Shown: piece after piece, positions 17,641 to 26,640 of the stretch | Position numbering within the stretch: the stretch's first letter is position 1 | How the letters are laid out: each line of letters starts with the position of its first letter | Source: Oceanivirga miroungae | GTDB lineage: Bacteria; Fusobacteriota; Fusobacteriia; Fusobacteriales; Leptotrichiaceae | Assembly (NCBI RefSeq): GCF_902505095.1 | Contig: NZ_CABWIB010000001.1 | Span: forward strand, 1,130,688-1,194,687 | Length of the DNA: 64,000 nt | Direction of reading: 5' to 3' | Notes under the pieces: generated by a model | Told to the model about the DNA's origin: nothing | The model's input: only the letters and a program-made list of their open reading frames with translations | The model's database searches: none | Made by a program: the position numbers and the translations under genes

Positions 17641-20274
17641 TTAATTAAATTTCTTTAGATTTTGTCTAAGCTTATCTAACTTATCATTTAATTCTTTTTC
17701 GATTCTTCTTTCTTTTTCTATTACATCACTAGGTGCTTTTTCCATGAATTTTTCATTAGATAATTTAGATACTACTCTTTGTAACTCTTTATTAGTTTTA
17801 TTTATTTCATTTTCAATTTTTTCTATTTCTGCTTTTTTATCAATTAAATCCATTAAAGGTACATATATTTCAGTATTTAAAACAACTCTAAATCCAACTA
17901 ATTCTGGAACAGTTACATCTGTTTCAATTTTTTCTATATTAGATAACTTATCCAATATTTTTGGATTTTCTAATAGGATATTTTTTTCTACATCACTATT
18001 TGTTTTAAATATTAAATGTATCTTTTTAGCTGGGCTTACATTTGCTTCTGCTCTAATATTTCTAACTGATGATATTATTTCTTGTAAGAAACTAAACTTA
18101 GATTCTATTTCGTCATCAATATATTTCATATCACCTTTTGGAAATTCTTGTAACATTAATGTATCACCTGATACTTTAACATCTTGCCATATATATTCTG
18201 TAATATATGGTATAAATGGATGTAATAATCTTAATGAGTTATCAAGTGTATGACGAAGTACATATTGTGCTACTTTTTTGTCTTCTAAATCAGTACTGTT
18301 ATATATTCTAGTTTTAGCTATTTCTAAATACCAGTCACAAAAATCACCTTTGAAAAATTCAAATGCTTTTTTAATAGCATCGTTTATCTCATATGAATTC
18401 ATATTTTCATCAATTTCTTTAGACATTCTATTTAATCTACTTAATATCCATTTATCTTCAAGTTTTAAGTTGTTTTCATCTATTTGTGTGTTATAGTCAA
18501 AATCACTTAAATTAGATAAACAGAACTTAGATGCATTCCATATTTTATTCATAAAATTAGAACCCATATCTACTAAGCTTTCACTAAATCTAATATCAAG
18601 TCCTGGACTTGTATTAAATAGTAAACTAAATCTTAATGAATCTGCTCCTTTATTTGCAATTAAGTCTAATGGATCTGGTGAGTTTCCTAAAGACTTACTC
18701 ATTTTTCTTCCAATTTCATCTCTTACTATACCGTTAAAGTATACCTTTTTAAATGGTATTTCATCTTTAACATATAGGCTCATCATTATCATACGAGCTA
18801 CCCAGAAAAATACTATATCTGCTCCAGTTATTAAACTAGTTGTTGGGAAGAATGTTTTTAAATCAAGAGTTTCTTCTGGCCAACCTAATGTTGTAAATGG
18901 CCATAAACTAGATGAGAACCATGTATCTAATACATCATTATCTTGTCTTAATTTTTTATCCTCTCCTGCTAATTTTTGAGCTTCTTCTAGGTTTCTTGCT
19001 ACATAAAGATTATCATTTTCATCATAAAAAGCTGGTATTCTATGTCCCCACCATATTTGACGAGATATACACCAATCACGAATATTATTTAACCAGTTAA
19101 AGTATATTTTTTCCATTCTTTTTGGACTTAATTCAATTTGTCCGTCTTCAACAACTTTTATAGCCTTTTTAGCAAGTGGTTCCATTCTTACAAACCATTG
19201 TTTTGAAACTCTTGATTCTATAACACTACCACATCTATAGCAATGTCCTACTGAATTTTTATGAGCTTCTACTTTTTCAAGTAATCCTAGATTATCTAAG
19301 TCTTCAACTATTTTCTTACGAGCTACAAATCTATCTAGACCTTCATATTCATTACCTAATTCATTTATTTTAGCATCTTCTGTAAAAATATTAATAAATT
19401 CTAGATTATGTCTTTTACCTACTTCAAAGTCATTTGGATCATGTGATGGAGTCATTTTTACTGCCCCTGTTCCAAATTCCATATCTACATAACTATCTTC
19501 TATTATAGGGATTTCTCTATTTACTAAAGGTAATATTACTTTTTTACCTTTTAAGTGTGTGTATCTAGGATCTTCTCCATTAACTGCAACAGCACTATCT
19601 CCTAACATTGTTTCTGGTCTTGTTGTTGCTATTATTAAATACTCATTTGAATCTTTTATAGGATATTTAATATGCCAAATGAAACTATCACTTTCTATAT
19701 GATCTATTTCATCATCAGCTAGAGCTGTTTTGTCCTTTGGACACCAGTTTACAATGTATTCTCCTCTATATATTAAATCATCATTATATAGTCTTACAAA
19801 TACTTCATTTACTGCTTCGTTTATATCACTATCCATAGTGAATTTTTCACGTGTCCAGTCAAGCGATGCTCCTATTTTTCTAAATTGCTTTGTTATAATA
19901 TTCCCGTATTTTTCTTTCCACTGCCAAGTTCTTTTTAGAAATTCTTCCATTCCTATTTCTTCTTTACTTGTACCTTCATCTTGTAGCATTCTTTCAACCT
20001 TATTTTGAGTTGCAATTCCTGCATGATCAGTCCCTGGTATCCAAAGTGTATTATATCCACTCATTCTTCTATGTCTAATAATAGAATCTTGTATTGAAAT
20101 ATTTAATGCGTGTCCTATATGTAGTATACCTGTAACATTAGGTGGAGGTAATACTATAGTGTAACTTGGTCTTGTATCTTCATTATCTGCTACAAAATAT
20201 TTATTTTCTTCCCAAAATGAATATAGATCTTTTTCTACATTACTTGGTATATATGATCCATTATATTTTTCCAT
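17641..20274 (-). CDS. valS: Valyl-tRNA synthetase
   Basis: Class I aminoacyl-tRNA synthetase charging tRNA(Val). It contains PPPNVTGILHIGHAL (HIGH motif, residues about 43-57), the editing (CP1) domain with TTRPETMLGDSAVAV, the GRKMSKSLGN (KMSKS) motif, an anticodon-binding domain, and a C-terminal coiled-coil arm (ENEINKTNKELQRVVSKL). The length of 877 residues fits bacterial ValS. The start lies 2 bp after the stop of the upstream gene, so it is in one transcript with the CheA-like genes. No T-box leader is seen. Confidence 0.98.
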   Translation of the reverse strand: MEKYNGSYIPSNVEKDLYSFWEENKYFVADNEDTRPSYTIVLPPPNVTGILHIGHALNISIQDSIIRHRRMSGYNTLWIPGTDHAGIATQNKVERMLQDEGTSKEEIGMEEFLKRTWQWKEKYGNIITKQFRKIGASLDWTREKFTMDSDINEAVNEVFVRLYNDDLIYRGEYIVNWCPKDKTALADDEIDHIESDSFIWHIKYPIKDSNEYLIIATTRPETMLGDSAVAVNGEDPRYTHLKGKKVILPLVNREIPIIEDSYVDMEFGTGAVKMTPSHDPNDFEVGKRHNLEFINIFTEDAKINELGNEYEGLDRFVARKKIVEDLDNLGLLEKVEAHKNSVGHCYRCGSVIESRVSKQWFVRMEPLAKKAIKVVEDGQIELSPKRMEKIYFNWLNNIRDWCISRQIWWGHRIPAFYDENDNLYVARNLEEAQKLAGEDKKLRQDNDVLDTWFSSSLWPFTTLGWPEETLDLKTFFPTTSLITGADIVFFWVARMIMMSLYVKDEIPFKKVYFNGIVRDEIGRKMSKSLGNSPDPLDLIANKGADSLRFSLLFNTSPGLDIRFSESLVDMGSNFMNKIWNASKFCLSNLSDFDYNTQIDENNLKLEDKWILSRLNRMSKEIDENMNSYEINDAIKKAFEFFKGDFCDWYLEIAKTRIYNSTDLEDKKVAQYVLRHTLDNSLRLLHPFIPYITEYIWQDVKVSGDTLMLQEFPKGDMKYIDDEIESKFSFLQEIISSVRNIRAEANVSPAKKIHLIFKTNSDVEKNILLENPKILDKLSNIEKIETDVTVPELVGFRVVLNTEIYVPLMDLIDKKAEIEKIENEINKTNKELQRVVSKLSNEKFMEKAPSDVIEKERRIEKELNDKLDKLRQNLKKFN

Positions 20275-20276
20275 TC

Positions 20277-21338
20277 TTATTCCTTTCCACTTATATATGT
20301 ATATTCTATGTTGTACCTTTTATTTAAATATTCTAACATTTGAAGCCCTTTAAAATCAAGTACATTAGTATATATTATTTCACTTATATTCTTATCTATT
20401 AGTATATTTTTCAGACTATTCTTTATATCTACTATATTATTTTCATTTAAACCATTAGGTAAATATATTTTAACTTCCATTTCACTAATTTTTTTTATAG
20501 CTATTAAATTTATTTCAAAATTATCTACTAAAAATAGTGATTCTAATAAATATCTTTGGTTTTTTGCTTCTACATAAGTATCATAATAGTTTTCATAATG
20601 TATTCTATCTAAAAATTTAAATTTATCTATTAAAAGACAAGAATAATTATTTATATCTTTTCTAATATAGAAATTAAGATTGTATAGATTTTTTCTAGAA
20701 TCTATTTTATATATACTATAGTTTAATATAGCCTTATCTATTTTTTTCATTTCTTTAAATAAGTTATCTATATCAACATCAGAGTCTAGCTTGTAGTCTA
20801 ATATTAAATACGAGTAAACATCATCATCTAATGATCTTGGTGTATAATTATATGTAGAGCCATATTTTAATAAGTTTAATAATATTATTTTTCTTGATAG
20901 ATAGTAGTAAGGAACTGTTTTATCTAATTCAACTTTAATATAGAAATACTTTTTATCTTTATTTTTTTCATATATTATTTCAGATAAATTTTCCTCTAGA
21001 ATTTTTAATTCTTTTTCCTGTTTTTTTGTATCCTTATTTTCAGAAATTAAGTTATATATTTCCTCTAACTTTGATATTACATTAAACACATCATACTTAT
21101 ATTCAAAATATTCGCTTTTATCTCTTTCTATTATTAAAAATATTTTTTTTAGTAAACTTAGCGTATCTATATATTTAAGCATTGATAAATAGAAGGTATC
21201 TGTTTCTATTCTATTTATCATAGATATAAAGGGATTAAAGTCACTTTTAACTGGATCTACTATTTTAAGTAGAAAATCTACTAACTTGTGTAAGATTTTT
21301 TTATCACGTAAAAGTATCTTATTTTGTTTTTTTTCCAT
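20277..21338 (-). CDS. Divergent Hpt-like / CheA-P2-like / STAS-like protein
   Basis: No exact family is certain. By eye, three regions are visible in 353 residues. Residues 30-100 resemble a CheA-type Hpt helical bundle (PFISMINRIETDTFYLSML where PxxHxxKG is expected); the phosphorylatable His is replaced by Asn. Residues 130-212 resemble the P2-like region of the upstream protein. Residues 286-350 (VKIYLPNGLNENNIVDIKNS, then ISEIIYTNVLDFKGLQMLEYL) resemble a STAS domain. It begins 8 bp after the CheA-like gene and ends 2 bp before valS. No signal peptide or membrane helix. Probable cytoplasmic partner of the CheA-like protein (inference); it could also be unrelated. Confidence 0.5.
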   Translation of the reverse strand: MEKKQNKILLRDKKILHKLVDFLLKIVDPVKSDFNPFISMINRIETDTFYLSMLKYIDTLSLLKKIFLIIERDKSEYFEYKYDVFNVISKLEEIYNLISENKDTKKQEKELKILEENLSEIIYEKNKDKKYFYIKVELDKTVPYYYLSRKIILLNLLKYGSTYNYTPRSLDDDVYSYLILDYKLDSDVDIDNLFKEMKKIDKAILNYSIYKIDSRKNLYNLNFYIRKDINNYSCLLIDKFKFLDRIHYENYYDTYVEAKNQRYLLESLFLVDNFEINLIAIKKISEMEVKIYLPNGLNENNIVDIKNSLKNILIDKNISEIIYTNVLDFKGLQMLEYLNKRYNIEYTYISGKE

Positions 21339-21346
21339 ACCAACTC

Positions 21347-22648
21347 CTAGATATATGATTTTAAATTTATTAATAAGGCTTTTTTACTATCTTTTAAAAT
21401 AGCATAACCTAAATATTCATTCGATTTTGTTTCAAGAGATTTCACAAAAATTTCTTCTTGATGCAGTATATCTTTTACTAGAAAAACATATGAATGATTT
21501 TCTATTTTTAATACTAATGCTTTTTTTATCTCATTTGATGCTTTTATTATTGGAAGATGTGATTCATTAAATTTATAGTAACTAATGTTATTTATACTTA
21601 CTATATTCTCCTTATTAAAGTCTTTGTAATCAACAACATAATTTGTATCTATTGCATAATACCCTAAATCTACCTGTATAATTAGAGAATTTAATGTTAA
21701 AAAATTTAGTGTCGTAGTAAACTCTAAGCTATTATCATCAGTAAATTTAACTTCACCTAAATCCTTTAATAGACTATATACATTAAGTATAGCTAATTCT
21801 TGTTCTCTTATTTCTTCATCATCTGATAAAATTTCAAACTCATTATTAAATATTGTTTTATATATCTTATTATCAGATAAGTGATTAGAGTGTATATCCA
21901 TTACTAATTTATTAAAATCTTGTGTAAATGATATACTAAAGTCAAGCTTATTATATACCAATTCTTTTTTTCTTTTTTCTGTTTCTAATTCTATTAATGT
22001 GTAAACTAAATCTTTTATGGCAGGTTTTAGTTTATAGAAAATTAATTTATCTAATTTTATATTAGTTACATTAAATTTAAAATCAAAATCTATTCCTAAA
22101 TTTCTAGCATAATCACTAAATCTAGTCTTCATTTTATTAAATTCTAATTCAAGCTCAAATAATCTAAGATTTACAACCGATGCTTTTAATCTATATTTAA
22201 TCTCTCTTAGCTTTTTAATATCTTTTTTATACTTTTCTTTTATTTTATCAGGTAGATATCTATCATATGTTTCTAAACTTTTTCTTAAATAAAATATCTT
22301 ATCTACATCATCTAATAAATTATCAATTTGTATAGGCTTTATATTTATATTATTTTTAGTTTTTTCTTCTACATCAACTAACTCTAACTTATACTTTGAT
22401 ATATATATATTTTCATATAGATACTTATGTATCTTATTTTCTATACTTCTGTCAGCAGATGTTATACTGTATGATATACTTGCATTTAACTTATTTTCGT
22501 TATATTCATTTATATTTTGTGTTTTAAAAAATATAAAATCTCTATTTTCAATATTAAATTCATCTTCTAAATTATTTAATAAGAGCATAATATTATTATC
22601 ATTTAAATTAATATTCTTTTTTAGCTCTATACTCAACTTATATTCCAT
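21347..22648 (-). CDS. Degenerate CheA-like protein without Hpt and without an ATP-binding site
   Basis: 433 residues that align by eye with the rear four-fifths of chemotaxis kinase CheA: a P2-like region (1-95), a P3-like dimerisation hairpin (108-184, LKASVVNLRLFELELEFNKM), a P4-like region (185-312) and a P5/CheW-like region (313-433). P5 is the clearest: HLPIIKA, then YVFLVKDILHQEEIFVKSLE and YLGYAILKDSKKALLINL match the CheA C terminus. In P4 the N box (HxxxN) reads DLVYTLIE, and the G boxes DxGxG and GRGVGM are absent, so ATP binding and kinase activity are unlikely. The Hpt domain is missing. It may be a signalling scaffold; no CheW, CheY or receptor gene is in the window. Confidence 0.7.
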   Translation of the reverse strand: MEYKLSIELKKNINLNDNNIMLLLNNLEDEFNIENRDFIFFKTQNINEYNENKLNASISYSITSADRSIENKIHKYLYENIYISKYKLELVDVEEKTKNNINIKPIQIDNLLDDVDKIFYLRKSLETYDRYLPDKIKEKYKKDIKKLREIKYRLKASVVNLRLFELELEFNKMKTRFSDYARNLGIDFDFKFNVTNIKLDKLIFYKLKPAIKDLVYTLIELETEKRKKELVYNKLDFSISFTQDFNKLVMDIHSNHLSDNKIYKTIFNNEFEILSDDEEIREQELAILNVYSLLKDLGEVKFTDDNSLEFTTTLNFLTLNSLIIQVDLGYYAIDTNYVVDYKDFNKENIVSINNISYYKFNESHLPIIKASNEIKKALVLKIENHSYVFLVKDILHQEEIFVKSLETKSNEYLGYAILKDSKKALLINLKSYI

Positions 22649-22650
22649 TT

Positions 22651-23724
22651 TTATCCTTTTTGAAATCTTTTAACACTTTCTGGTACGAAATCTATATATT
22701 TATCAAATTCATTTCTTATCTTAGTTGCAGATATATTAAACTCTAATCTATCTAAATCAAAGCTTTTAGCCTCTAAATTAAGATATGTTTTATAGTTTTT
22801 AATATCAGCTATCTCATTTGTAAATACATAATCTACTTTTATATCATACTTATCTAGGTACATATTGACTCTTTTAGCCCAATCAAACCAACCATTTGGA
22901 TATGGCTTTATACCATCTTCATTTATTTCATAAACAAAGATATTCTTATACCCTCTTAGCTCTTCTTTAACACAATTTATTCTATCTTTTATACTCATTT
23001 TTTTTCTTAAACTAGATTCCATAAAAAGCTTTTCATCTCTAGTAGTTTCAGAACAAACAAAAACATATAGATTTTTGCAATATTTACTCGCATTTTTAAT
23101 AAAGTTTACGTGTCCTTTGTGTACTGGATAAAATTTACCAAAAATACAAGCATTTTTTTCCTTTACATCTAAATACTTTTCTACATATTCTAAGGCTTTA
23201 TTAAAATCATTTTTTGTAATATTTATCGCATTTAATTTTTTTAGTAGTGTCTTTGCATTTGAGTAAGATATATTTAGCTTATCTCCTAGTATTTCTCTTC
23301 TTAATTTAGAGTCAGGTGAGGAAACTAAATTATTATCTATTAAATCTTTTAAGCTAAATACATCTTTTATATCATTTTTCTCTTTATTTTCTCTAATATT
23401 TTTAAAAATTTCAATAAGATCAGAATCACTCATATTTTCAATTCCAACATTATTATTTCTTGTTGCTTTTTTTCTACTAGCATATAGATTTATTACATTT
23501 TCTATTTTACTATTTATCTTATTTCTAATTTTCACTCCAGCTGCATCAGGATCTGTTAATAAATATATCTTAGTATTTTGACTTAATTTTTTTAAATAAT
23601 CTATTTTCTTGTTATTAGCCCCAGTCATACCGTGCAATACAAAAATATTTGCTTTTACTACACGGTTTAGAGCTACCATATCATCTTTACCTTCAACAAC
23701 TAAAATTCCATCTAAATTAATCAA
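22651..23724 (-). CDS. Fusion: RNase M5-like TOPRIM domain + NMN adenylyltransferase (NadR-like)
   Basis: The N-terminal part (about 1-110) has the TOPRIM/RNase M5 motifs VVEGKDDMVAL and LLTDPDAAGVKIR, with KKATRNNNVGIENMS matching the M5 'GVEH' region. RNase M5 matures 5S rRNA in Gram-positives. The C-terminal part (about 190-357) is a nucleotidyltransferase of NadR/NMNAT type: GKFYPVHKGH (residues 196-205, the GxFxPxHxGH motif) and ISATKIR (331-337, ISxTxIR). No ribosylnicotinamide kinase domain follows. It overlaps pepD by 8 bp and precedes the CheA-like gene by 2 bp. The frame is continuous. A bifunctional protein linking RNA processing and NAD synthesis, or a family-specific fusion of unknown role. 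Confidence 0.75.
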   Translation of the reverse strand: MINLDGILVVEGKDDMVALNRVVKANIFVLHGMTGANNKKIDYLKKLSQNTKIYLLTDPDAAGVKIRNKINSKIENVINLYASRKKATRNNNVGIENMSDSDLIEIFKNIRENKEKNDIKDVFSLKDLIDNNLVSSPDSKLRREILGDKLNISYSNAKTLLKKLNAINITKNDFNKALEYVEKYLDVKEKNACIFGKFYPVHKGHVNFIKNASKYCKNLYVFVCSETTRDEKLFMESSLRKKMSIKDRINCVKEELRGYKNIFVYEINEDGIKPYPNGWFDWAKRVNMYLDKYDIKVDYVFTNEIADIKNYKTYLNLEAKSFDLDRLEFNISATKIRNEFDKYIDFVPESVKRFQKG

Positions 23725-25186
23725 TTTTGTATCCTTCTAATATTTTAATTAAATATTCCCATGTATTTTTTACTGCTTCTAAACTCATTTTTTCATCTGG
23801 TGTATGTGGATTTTTAATATCAGGCCCTATTGAGATAATATCTAAATCTGCGTTCTTTTCTGCGAATATTCCACATTCTAGACCAGCATGTATTGCTAGT
23901 ATTCTAGGTTCATATCCATTTTGTTCAAAGAAAACTTTTTTAAAGTATTCTCTTACTTTAGATTCTTCTTTGTATTCCCAAGGAGCAGCAAAATCTAATA
24001 TTTCACCTTTAGCCTTATTATTTTTTGCATAGTCTAATAAGTAATCTACAACATATCTTTGTTCTTCAGTTTTAGAACTTCTTACTAAACTGTTAAAATA
24101 GAATTCTTTTTTGTCTTCTAGTTCACGAGTTTCAAGTATTCCTAAATTTGTTGAAGTTTGTATAAGTCCTTCTATTTCATTTGATTTTCTAATAACTCCT
24201 GTTGGATGATTTACTATATATGCTAATAAATCTTTTGTATCTTTTGTAGATAAATATGAATAATTTTCATTTTTAATTTCTCTAACTTCTAATTTAATAT
24301 TTTCTAATTTTTCACTTTCAACATATCTAAATGCAATGCTATCTTTAAATAAGTCTAAGGCCTTTTTAATTTCAGAAAAACTAGCTTCTGATACAAATTT
24401 AGCACTTGCTTCACGAGGTATAGTGTTGTTTTTGCTACCTCCGTTTATACTAATTAATTTTAGTTCTTTCATATATGATAATTTAAATAAAAGGTTAGCT
24501 AAGAAATTATTAGCATTTGCTGTATTTTCATGTATATCAGCACCACTATGTCCTCCTAATAAACCAGTTAATTCTACTTCATATATATTTGATATATCTG
24601 ATTTATTAGAAGTTATAACATACGAACTAGAAACAGCACTACAACCAGCGCTACTTACATAAATGCTTCCGTATTCTTCGCTATCTATATTTACTAATAT
24701 TTTAGATTCTAATTTGTTAACATCAAAGTTTTCAGCACCAGACATTGATACTTCTTCATCTGTTGTTAAAAGTATTTCTAATGCTGGATGTTTTATTGTA
24801 TCACTTTCTAAAATTGATAAACATATTGCAACTGATATACCATTATCAGCTCCTAATGTAGTACCACGTGCTTTAATATATCCATCTTCTACATATATAT
24901 TAATTGGACTATTACAAAAATCAAACTCTACATCTTTATTCTTGTCACAAACCATGTCCATATGACCTTGTAAGCAAATTGACTCATATTTTTCATATCC
25001 TTCACTTGCTTTTTTTCTTATTAATATATTATTGCTTTCATCTTGATATACAAATAGATTGTGCTTTTTAGCAAAATCTACTAAGTAATCACTAATTGCT
25101 TTTTCATTTCCTGAACATCTTGGTATTTTTGATATTTCAGTAAAATAATGAAAGACTCTTTCTGGATAATAGTTTTCTAAATTCAT
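23717..25186 (-). CDS. pepD: Aminoacyl-histidine dipeptidase (PepD, M20 family), copy 1
   Basis: Zinc dipeptidase of the M20 family with cytosolic beta-Ala-His/Xaa-His dipeptidase type architecture, 489 residues. Metal and catalytic residues are visible in order: GHMDMVCDK (His, Asp), LGADNGISVAI (bridging Asp), TTDEEVSMSGA (Glu-Glu), NIDSEEYG (Asp) and the late HAGLECGIFAEK (His). The lid domain contains GLLGGHSGADI. A close paralogue lies at 26641-28092 with the same motifs; the two are separated by a DUF4143-type ATPase gene. Confidence 0.92.
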   Translation of the reverse strand: MNLENYYPERVFHYFTEISKIPRCSGNEKAISDYLVDFAKKHNLFVYQDESNNILIRKKASEGYEKYESICLQGHMDMVCDKNKDVEFDFCNSPINIYVEDGYIKARGTTLGADNGISVAICLSILESDTIKHPALEILLTTDEEVSMSGAENFDVNKLESKILVNIDSEEYGSIYVSSAGCSAVSSSYVITSNKSDISNIYEVELTGLLGGHSGADIHENTANANNFLANLLFKLSYMKELKLISINGGSKNNTIPREASAKFVSEASFSEIKKALDLFKDSIAFRYVESEKLENIKLEVREIKNENYSYLSTKDTKDLLAYIVNHPTGVIRKSNEIEGLIQTSTNLGILETRELEDKKEFYFNSLVRSSKTEEQRYVVDYLLDYAKNNKAKGEILDFAAPWEYKEESKVREYFKKVFFEQNGYEPRILAIHAGLECGIFAEKNADLDIISIGPDIKNPHTPDEKMSLEAVKNTWEYLIKILEGYKID

Positions 25187-25236
25187 AATATTTCCCCCTT
25201 ATATTCCCTTAAATTTATCTACTAATTTTTGTATTT

Positions 25237-26553
25237 TTATTCTCTTAATGCTGTTATTGGAATTACATATACACCATCATCTCTTAAATATGCTGCACTT
25301 GTTAAACCACAAATAACACATAAAATTGCAGGTGCTTTTTTTCCTTCTTTTTCCATAATTGAACTAAACTTAATTAAATCACTTGCTGCTTTATCTATCT
25401 TATCAGTCCCTAGTTTAATTTCAAATGCTCCAAATCTACCATCTGGAAGTTCTATAATAGCGTCTATTTCGTTTCCTTTTTCATCCCTATAGTGAAATAG
25501 GTTAGCATTATTATAGTTTGCGTATATTTTTAAGTCATGAGAACAAAGTGATTCAAATAAAAAGCCAAATGTATTTAAATCATTAAATAACATTTCTTTA
25601 GTAGCTCCTAGTGCTGCAACTGCTAATGATGGATCTACAAAATGTCTTTTTGGTGATTTTAAAATTCTTCTAGTTAATCTTAATTTTGTATTAAAAGATG
25701 GTTGATCGTCTAGAATAAAAAGCCTATTGAAAATATTCAAATAATCACTAATTGTGCTAGGATCTATTAATTCGTCATCTATATTTTCTATATCTTTTCT
25801 TAAAGTGGTATTACTGACAATAGTGCTCTCGTTTCTTCCTAATGAATGTAATAAGGCCCATACTTTTTTCACATCCCTTTTTACACCATCCACAGCAAAC
25901 ATATCATCATCAACTACTGTTTTTAGATATTCTCTAGCTGTATTACCCCACATTTTTTTATTTAGATTAGCATCATCAGGCCAGCCGCCTCTAACAACAA
26001 ATGAAATTAAATCATCAAGCTTAACTTCACCAGTTAAACAAGGTTTAAATTTACCTGAAAATAGCTCATTTAAAGATACATGTCCAGAAGAATCCCCAAT
26101 TTCAAATAAAGACATAGTACTCATTCTTATCTTACCAATACGACCTGTTCCACTGTGCATAATTCCTTTATGATTAGGAGTAGATGACACCGTTAGAATA
26201 AACTTTCCCTTGCCTTGATTTTTATCAACTTCAAAACGAACAGCATCCCAAAGTTCTGGTACTTCTTGCCATTCATCTATTAAATGTGGTCTTTCTCCCT
26301 CTAAAACAAAACTAGGGTCTATTTTGGCTAATGTTCTATTTTGAAAATTATTCTTTGGATCTCCCATAAAAATAACACTATTAGATCTACTAAGCCCTGT
26401 CCATGTTTTTCCACAAAACTTTGGACCTTCAATACTCACTGCACCAAATGACTCTATATATTCATCTAGTTGCTTCTCAACAAGCCTTTTTCTATATCCA
26501 ACCGGTTTTTTAATACTATCACCTCTACTTTCTTTAAACACTAGTCTAAACAT
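25237..26553 (-). CDS. ATP-binding protein of the AAA_14/DUF4143 type
   Basis: Predicted cytoplasmic AAA ATPase with a C-terminal DUF4143 domain, 438 residues. Walker A is GPKFCGKTW (residues about 44-52), followed by LIDEWQEVPELWDAVR (Walker B region). The C-terminal endonuclease-like DUF4143 part has FGFLFESLCSHDLKIYA and GNEIDAIIELPDGRFGAFEIKLG, where the D-x-E-x-K pattern resembles a PD-(D/E)XK fold. The function of the family is unknown. The gene sits between two pepD paralogues, has no clear ribosome site, and its codons appear less AT-biased than its neighbours', which suggests acquisition. Short direct repeats lie just upstream. Confidence 0.82.
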   Translation of the reverse strand: MFRLVFKESRGDSIKKPVGYRKRLVEKQLDEYIESFGAVSIEGPKFCGKTWTGLSRSNSVIFMGDPKNNFQNRTLAKIDPSFVLEGERPHLIDEWQEVPELWDAVRFEVDKNQGKGKFILTVSSTPNHKGIMHSGTGRIGKIRMSTMSLFEIGDSSGHVSLNELFSGKFKPCLTGEVKLDDLISFVVRGGWPDDANLNKKMWGNTAREYLKTVVDDDMFAVDGVKRDVKKVWALLHSLGRNESTIVSNTTLRKDIENIDDELIDPSTISDYLNIFNRLFILDDQPSFNTKLRLTRRILKSPKRHFVDPSLAVAALGATKEMLFNDLNTFGFLFESLCSHDLKIYANYNNANLFHYRDEKGNEIDAIIELPDGRFGAFEIKLGTDKIDKAASDLIKFSSIMEKEGKKAPAILCVICGLTSAAYLRDDGVYVIPITALRE

Positions 26554-26579
26554 ATTGATTTTATTGACTTTATTTTTCT

Positions 26580-26617
26580 ATTCCGTGTTTTTCACCATTT
26601 TCATTCCGTGTTTTTCA
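26580..26617 (-). repeat. Two direct copies of a 15-bp motif before the DUF4143 ATPase gene
   Basis: ATTCCGTGTTTTTCA occurs at 26580-26594 and again at 26603-26617, a 23-bp period, 27-64 bp upstream of the ATPase start. This may be an operator, a part of the promoter, or the edge of the inserted segment. Confidence 0.7.
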
Positions 26618-26640
26618 TTTTCGCCTACCGCGCCTAACAC

